Below are positions 5,991-9,852 of a DNA stretch of 9,852 nt, in pieces. Position 1 is the stretch's first letter. Each line of letters starts with the position of its first letter. The translations under genes and the position numbers were made by a program. This DNA comes from Sabulitectum sp964604135 (lineage in GTDB: Bacteria; Fermentibacterota; Fermentibacteria; Fermentibacterales; JCC-6). The DNA lies in assembly GCA_964604135.1 (NCBI GenBank), contig CAZRXU010000098.1, forward strand, positions 1 to 9,852, read 5' to 3'. The notes beneath the pieces were generated by a model. It ran no database searches. It was not told where the DNA came from and saw only the letters and a list, made by a program, of their open reading frames with translations.

Positions 5991-7817
5991 ATGAGGTTAC
6001 TGCTGTGTATTCTTGGTGTGTTTTCTGCTGTCGCACTTTCAAAAACTGTGGTTCAGAACGACTGGTCCGGGGGAGGTGGTGTTCCAGGACCTGTCTTCAA
6101 CTGGGAAACCGAGTACAATACATCCACCAGCATTAATGACAACAATGGCACTGTTCGGCTGGAGGCTGATGTTCCAGAGTATTTAATCAGCAGTAACTTC
6201 GACGGTGCTGTGGCTGTTTTTGCAGCCGATCTTGACTCGGACGGAGACCTGGATGTTCTTGGGGCAGCCAAAACTGATGATGAAATTTCATGGTGGGAGA
6301 ACATGGGCTCGGGAACCTCGTGGAACAAACATGTGATAACACACAGTTTCAACGGTGCCATGTCTGTTTATGCCTGTGATGTAGATGGCGATGGTGATAT
6401 CGACGTTCTGGGAGCGGCAAAGGCTGCTGATGACATCATCTGGTGGGAAAACAAAAACGGGTCTGGTACATTATGGGCCGAGCACACAATAGACAGTTAC
6501 TTTGACGGTGCTATGTTTGTTTTCGCAGCAGATGTAGACGGTGACAACGACATTGATGTGCTGGGGGCAGCCAAGGCAGCTGACGACATCACCTGGTGGG
6601 AAAACACAAACGGGGCTGGTACAGCGTGGACTGAGCATACGGTAGACGGCACCTTCGATGGTGCCATGTCTGTTCACGCAGCAGATATAGACGGAGACGG
6701 AGATATTGATGTACTTGGTGCAGCCAAATCCACCGCCAACGATATCACCTGGTGGGAAAACAAAAACGGGTCCGGTACCGCGTGGGCTGAACACACGGTA
6801 GACGATGAATTCGATCACGCCAATTCCGTCTGTGCTGCTGATGTCAACGGTGATGGCCACACAGACATTCTGGGTGCTGCTGAATATGCAGATGAAGTCA
6901 CATGGTGGGAAAATGTTAACGGGTCTGGTACTGTCTGGGTTGAACACAGTATAGAGGACGACTTCGATGCTGCTCTATCCATACACACAGCCGATATAGA
7001 TTCAGATGGAGACATTGATGTGTTGGGAGCAGCCACAGGTGGCAATGATATAGTCTGGTGGGAAAACATAAACGGTGCTGGAACTGTGTGGGCTGAGCAT
7101 GTAGTGAAAAAGAACCGAGATCACGATTCTTCAGCTGATTCAACTGATACTGATGGACGCTTTGACAGCACAATGGCAGCTTTTGCAGCAGACATCAACG
7201 GAGACGGAATTGTTGACATACTCGTGTCTTCATCGCGGTTCGATGAAATTACATGGTTGGAATACGAGTATCCTGCTATTGGTTTTCTTGAATCATCCAT
7301 TCTGTATACCGGTTCTGTTTCAAGGTGGAATTATTTCACTGCCGACATTGTACAACCGCCTGGAACCACTGCAGGTTTCCAGTTCAGAAGTTCGGCCAGC
7401 GCATCAGATATGGGAGCATGGTCAGATACCGTATTTTCAGCAGGTGGAGCATTTTCAGGCAAACTTGCCGATTCAACCCCATACATACAGTACAGACTGA
7501 TCCTGAAATCCGACTTGTCTTACCGCACTGCGTATCTGAACAGCATTGAATGCACTCTTAATGAACACGATTTCACCCTCACAATACCGCAGAATCCTGT
7601 TTATGGTACCTTTTCTCCGGAAATAACCACCGTAACAAAGGAAACTGTTGTAATCTCAATATACGATATTTCAGGACGGCTTACAGATAGGCTGTCTCAG
7701 GAATTTTCACCTGGAACGCACACCGTACATTTTCACGGGCTTAAGGACGGTGTTTACTTCTGTGTTATCAGTACAGACTATTTCTTTGATCCGCAAATGC
7801 TGGTTGTGCTTGAATAG
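5991..7817 (+). CDS. Secreted FG-GAP/VCBS-type seven-bladed propeller protein with C-terminal sorting domain, copy 1
   Basis: A 608-aa exported protein of unknown specific function. The start is ATG 5991, because GGAGGGGG lies 5 nt upstream and the signal peptide begins there (MRLLLCILGVFSAVALS, cleavage probable near residue 17). An upstream in-frame ATG/TTG would add 23 residues before the signal. Residues about 71-427 hold seven repeats of about 51 aa starting near 71, 121, 172, 223, 275, 326 and 392. Each has a calcium-loop motif such as DVDGDGDIDVLGAA and, about 10 residues on, WWEN; repeat 7 has the weaker WLEY. The strand before repeat 1 (EADVPEYLISSNF) resembles the end of a repeat, as expected for ring closure. 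A beta-sandwich-like domain follows (about 430-530), then a sorting domain with YDISGR, PGTH and DGVYF. It is probably displayed on or released from the cell surface, where it may bind polymers or partner proteins. Confidence 0.85.
   Translation: MRLLLCILGVFSAVALSKTVVQNDWSGGGGVPGPVFNWETEYNTSTSINDNNGTVRLEADVPEYLISSNFDGAVAVFAADLDSDGDLDVLGAAKTDDEISWWENMGSGTSWNKHVITHSFNGAMSVYACDVDGDGDIDVLGAAKAADDIIWWENKNGSGTLWAEHTIDSYFDGAMFVFAADVDGDNDIDVLGAAKAADDITWWENTNGAGTAWTEHTVDGTFDGAMSVHAADIDGDGDIDVLGAAKSTANDITWWENKNGSGTAWAEHTVDDEFDHANSVCAADVNGDGHTDILGAAEYADEVTWWENVNGSGTVWVEHSIEDDFDAALSIHTADIDSDGDIDVLGAATGGNDIVWWENINGAGTVWAEHVVKKNRDHDSSADSTDTDGRFDSTMAAFAADINGDGIVDILVSSSRFDEITWLEYEYPAIGFLESSILYTGSVSRWNYFTADIVQPPGTTAGFQFRSSASASDMGAWSDTVFSAGGAFSGKLADSTPYIQYRLILKSDLSYRTAYLNSIECTLNEHDFTLTIPQNPVYGTFSPEITTVTKETVVISIYDISGRLTDRLSQEFSPGTHTVHFHGLKDGVYFCVISTDYFFDPQMLVVLE
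6201..7275 (+). repeat. Seven in-frame coding repeats (propeller blades) of copy 1
   Basis: About 153-bp units, starting near 6201, 6351, 6504, 6657, 6813, 6966 and 7164, each encode one blade. Shared elements are (D/N)GAM-VxAAD, then DxDGDxDIDVLGAA, then DDIxWWEN, then NG(S/A)GT-W-EH. Unit 6 carries an extra 15-residue polar insert (HDSSADSTDTDGR), which copy 2 also has. The units are protein-coding throughout and are not separated by spacers. Confidence 0.85.
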
Positions 7818-7820
7818 GAT

Positions 7821-8098
7821 ATGCTGCTGGTTCTGGCAGTCTGTCCGGCGCTTCAGGCGGCGGAGATATGGGTGATGGGCTATTATGCTGGAAACCATGC
7901 GGGTCTTCAGTCACCAAGCAAAGTAGACTACTCAACCATGACACACACAATGGCAGGTGCGGCAATTCCCCAGAATGACGAATCTTCGCAGAGGATTTTT
8001 ATCAGGGTTCATCAGATTCTGCCCGGGCACAGCAAACTGTTAACCTTGCCTATGCTGCCGGTATTACGCTCCGTCATGCCGACAAGATTTTGATATAA
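7821..8098 (+). pseudogene. Frameshifted N-terminal remnant resembling a family 18 glycoside hydrolase
   Basis: From ATG 7821 the frame encodes a hydrophobic leader (MLLVLAVCPALQAAE) and then IWVMGYYAGNHAG, SKVDYSTMTHTMAGAAIP and QND. This looks like the start of GH18 (chitinase-like) domains: first strand GYY, then hDhs.hTH, then a second strand. After about 7987 the similarity moves to another frame, giving EDFYQGSSDSARAQQTVNLAYAAGI up to TAA at 8096-8098. In GH18 enzymes the A-Q-x-x-v-n-L-A-h-A-A-G helix follows at about this distance. In the first frame the ORF ends at 8093 with unrelated residues. The catalytic DxxDxDxE region is absent, so no enzyme can be made. The piece starts 3 bp after the stop of propeller copy 1 and in the same frame, with no good ribosome-binding site. 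It is most simply a leftover of the tandem duplication. The family call is from pattern only. Confidence 0.55.
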
Positions 8099-8162
8099 AG
8101 GGAATAAATAATGATTTCCCCTGCCTGCTTAATTGTTTGCACTGTAATTTCATTTGCTATCA

Positions 8163-8191
8163 TTGACTTTTACCAATGATGGTTTGATACT
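8163..8191 (+). promoter_or_regulatory. Putative promoter of propeller gene copy 2
   Basis: TTGACT (8163-8168), 17 bp, GATACT (8186-8191): the counterpart of the copy 1 promoter at the same distance, about 70-72 bp, from the start codon. The -35 lies inside a 7-bp perfect dyad, ATCATTG (8159-8165) and CAATGAT (8174-8180). The surrounding leader (about 8099-8262) is homologous to 5829-5990, with blocks such as AATTGTTT and ATTTCATTTG, TATCATTGACTTTTA and the terminal TCATGAGGTTACTGCTGTGT shared. Confidence 0.5.
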
Positions 8192-8262
8192 TTGCATGTT
8201 GGTCAATCTGTTGTTGTCTGTTACGCAAACAGACAATCAGACTGTTATCAGGGAGGGTCATC

Positions 8263-9852
8263 ATGAGGTTACTGCTGTGTGTCATTGGTGTATTATCTGT
8301 CGTAGCTTTTTCAAAGACTGTGGTTCAGAATGACTGGTCAGGGGGAGGTGGTGTTCCCGGACCTGTTTTCAACTGGGGAACCAAGTACGATACTTCCACC
8401 AGCATTGACGATACCGACAGTATTGTTCGGCTTGAGGCAAATATTACCGAGCACTTGATAAGCGGTAACTTCAATGGTGCTGTAGCTGCTGTTGCAGCCG
8501 ATGTTGATTCTGACGGAGATCTGGATGTTCTTGGGGCGGCAAAAGCTGCAGACGAAATTTCCTGGTGGGAAAACACCGGCGGCTCAGGAACCTCATGGAA
8601 CAAGCACATGATTTCCGGTAATTTCAACGGTGCCATGTCTGTTTATGCCTGCGATGTGGATGGCGATAATGACATTGATGTTCTTGGGGCGGCAAAAGCT
8701 GCAGATGACATCATCTGGTGGGAAAACACAGACGGCGCAGGCGGTTCCTGGAACCAGCACACTGTAGACGGCTCCTTTGACGGTGCTATGTTCGTTTTCG
8801 CGGCAGATGTAGACGGCGACAACGACATTGATGTGCTGGGGGCAGCCAAGGCAGCTGACGACATCACCTGGTGGGAAAACACAAACGGGGCTGGTACAGC
8901 GTGGACTGAGCATACGGTAGACGGCACCTTCGATGGTGCCATGTCTGTTCACGCAGCAGATATAGACGGAGACGGAGATATTGATGTACTTGGTGCCGCC
9001 AAATCCGCCGATGACATCACCTGGTGGGAAAACACAAACGGTTCTGGCACAGCGTGGACTGAACACACAGTAGACAGCGACTTCGATCACGCAAATTCCG
9101 TCTATGCAGCCGATGTCAACGGTGATGGCCGCACAGACATTCTGGGAGCCGCTGAATGGGCAGACGATGTTACATGGTGGGAAAATACAAACGGATCAGG
9201 TACTGTCTGGGTCGAACACACCATAGATGAGTACTTCGATGGTGCACTGTCCATTCACGCAGCCGATATTGATTCGGATGGAGACATTGATGTACTGGGA
9301 GCCGCCACCGGAGGAGCTGATGTAGTCTGGTGGGAAAACGTGGATGGCACAGGAACTGTGTGGGCTGAGCATGTGGTGGAAACAACCCGGGGCCACGATG
9401 CTTCAGCTGATTCCTCCGATACTGATAATCGTTATGACAGTACGATGGCTGCCTTTGCAGCAGATATCAACGGAGACGGATCAGTTGATATTCTCGGAGC
9501 TTCATCGGGATACGATGACATTACATGGTGGGAATACGGATATCCTGATGTTGGCTGTCTTGAATCGTCTATTCTGTATGCCGGTTCTGTTTCAACCTGG
9601 GATTCCTTTAGCGCCAATATAGTGCAACCGCCTGGAACCGCTGCAGGTTTCCAGTTCAGAAGTTCGGCCAGCGCATCAGCCATGGGGGCATGGTCAGATA
9701 CCGTGTTTTCAACAAGTGGAGCATTTTCAGGTATGCTTGCCGATTCCACCTCATACATGCAGTACAGGCTGATCCTGCAAAGCTTCAGCAGTTACCACAC
9801 TCCATTTCTGAACAGCATTGAATGTACGCTGATCGAGTATACCGGAATTGAG
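8263..9852 (+). CDS. Secreted FG-GAP/VCBS-type seven-bladed propeller protein, copy 2 (3' end beyond window)
   Basis: An open frame from ATG 8263 through the last base gives 530 codons with no stop. The start has GGGAGGG about 5 nt upstream and the same signal peptide as copy 1 (MRLLLCVIGVLSVVAFS). The layout is collinear with copy 1: the conserved segment VVQNDWSGGGGVPGPVFNWG, seven calcium-loop/WWEN repeats, the polar insert in repeat 6, and the beta-sandwich-like domain with SSASASAMGAWSDTVFS. Differences include an extra glycine in repeat 1 (NTGGSGTSW), one residue fewer in repeat 4 (AAKSADD), and a better preserved repeat 7 (GASSGYDDITWWEY). By alignment about 78 codons are missing, including the sorting domain. 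The gene should end roughly 237 bp past the edge. It is a paralogue from tandem duplication, and its function is as uncertain as that of copy 1. Confidence 0.85.
   Translation, partial: MRLLLCVIGVLSVVAFSKTVVQNDWSGGGGVPGPVFNWGTKYDTSTSIDDTDSIVRLEANITEHLISGNFNGAVAAVAADVDSDGDLDVLGAAKAADEISWWENTGGSGTSWNKHMISGNFNGAMSVYACDVDGDNDIDVLGAAKAADDIIWWENTDGAGGSWNQHTVDGSFDGAMFVFAADVDGDNDIDVLGAAKAADDITWWENTNGAGTAWTEHTVDGTFDGAMSVHAADIDGDGDIDVLGAAKSADDITWWENTNGSGTAWTEHTVDSDFDHANSVYAADVNGDGRTDILGAAEWADDVTWWENTNGSGTVWVEHTIDEYFDGALSIHAADIDSDGDIDVLGAATGGADVVWWENVDGTGTVWAEHVVETTRGHDASADSSDTDNRYDSTMAAFAADINGDGSVDILGASSGYDDITWWEYGYPDVGCLESSILYAGSVSTWDSFSANIVQPPGTAAGFQFRSSASASAMGAWSDTVFSTSGAFSGMLADSTSYMQYRLILQSFSSYHTPFLNSIECTLIEYTGIE

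Larger units (their letters stand above)
5829..9852 (+). repeat. Tandem duplication of a leader-plus-propeller-gene unit, period about 2.27 kb
   Basis: Corresponding points lie 2272-2275 bp apart: start codons 5991 and 8263, the block GCAGGTTTCCAGTTCAGAAG at 7371 and 9643, and the codons for NSIECTL at 7539 and 9811. Homology begins near 5829 and 8099, upstream of both promoters. The unit also takes in the glycosidase remnant after copy 1. The second unit is not complete in the window. Confidence 0.85.

Noticed and set aside
6471..6947. Long open frames on the minus strand inside the propeller genes (also 6053-6361, 6815-7069, 8325-8636, 8593-9090, 9432-9758)
   Set aside because: They mirror the repetitive plus-strand coding repeats, resemble each other only because the repeats do, lack ribosome-binding sites, and show no family features.
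6201..7275. Regular 153-bp repeats considered as a CRISPR array or satellite
   Set aside because: The repeats are continuous, in frame, diverged mostly at synonymous or conservative sites, and have no unique spacers; they encode propeller blades.
8099..8121. Possible small hairpin GGGAA / TTCCC after the remnant as a terminator
   Set aside because: It has only a 5-bp stem with a long A/T loop and no T run, and it is not preserved in the copy 1 leader.

Overview
The window looks like the chromosome of a Gram-negative bacterium that exports surface proteins with a type IX secretion (Por)-like C-terminal sorting domain. Two proteins here end in such a domain: the fragment at 1-131 and the complete propeller protein at 5991-7817. 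A lipoprotein membrane-fusion protein and a Bacteroidetes/Fibrobacteres-like mix of FG-GAP repeats and sorting domain point the same way. This suggests the FCB superphylum or a related candidate phylum (Fermentibacteria-, Cloacimonadota- or WOR-3-like). That placement is inference from protein style, not from a marker gene.

Left part (1-310): the 3' end of a secreted-protein gene on the plus strand, then a 12-bp perfect hairpin, lying between it and the convergent end of the ABC operon.

Middle (310-5698, minus strand): a compact six-gene efflux operon in the order TetR regulator, HlyD-type lipoprotein adaptor, ATPase 1, ATPase 2, ABC-2 permease A, ABC-2 permease B. Gene order and sequence motifs match the E. 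coli cecR-ybhG-ybhF-ybhS-ybhR type exporter, but the double ATPase YbhF is here two separate overlapping genes. Every junction overlaps or is 2 bp apart, implying translational coupling. The operon starts from a textbook sigma-70 promoter (TTGACA, 17 bp, TATAAT). A 27-bp palindrome abuts the -10 box and covers the expected transcription start, so the TetR protein most likely represses its own operon. The two ATPases carry complementary defects: one lacks the switch histidine, the other the LSGGQ signature. This predicts one active and one degenerate ATP site.

Right part (5699-9852, plus strand): a tandem duplication of about 2.27 kb. Each unit has a promoter-like leader (about 140-160 bp) and a gene for a secreted seven-bladed FG-GAP/VCBS-like propeller with calcium-loop repeats ending in WWEN. 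Copy 1 is complete (608 aa); copy 2 runs off the window edge after 530 codons. Between them lies a frameshifted remnant that resembles the N terminus of a family 18 glycoside hydrolase. The simplest history is that an ancestral propeller gene plus glycosidase pair was duplicated with a junction inside the glycosidase. An intact glycosidase gene would then be expected just beyond the right edge. A 179-bp stretch identical between the two copies, inside otherwise diverged sequence, suggests gene conversion.

There is no RNA gene, insertion sequence or CRISPR array that I can support.
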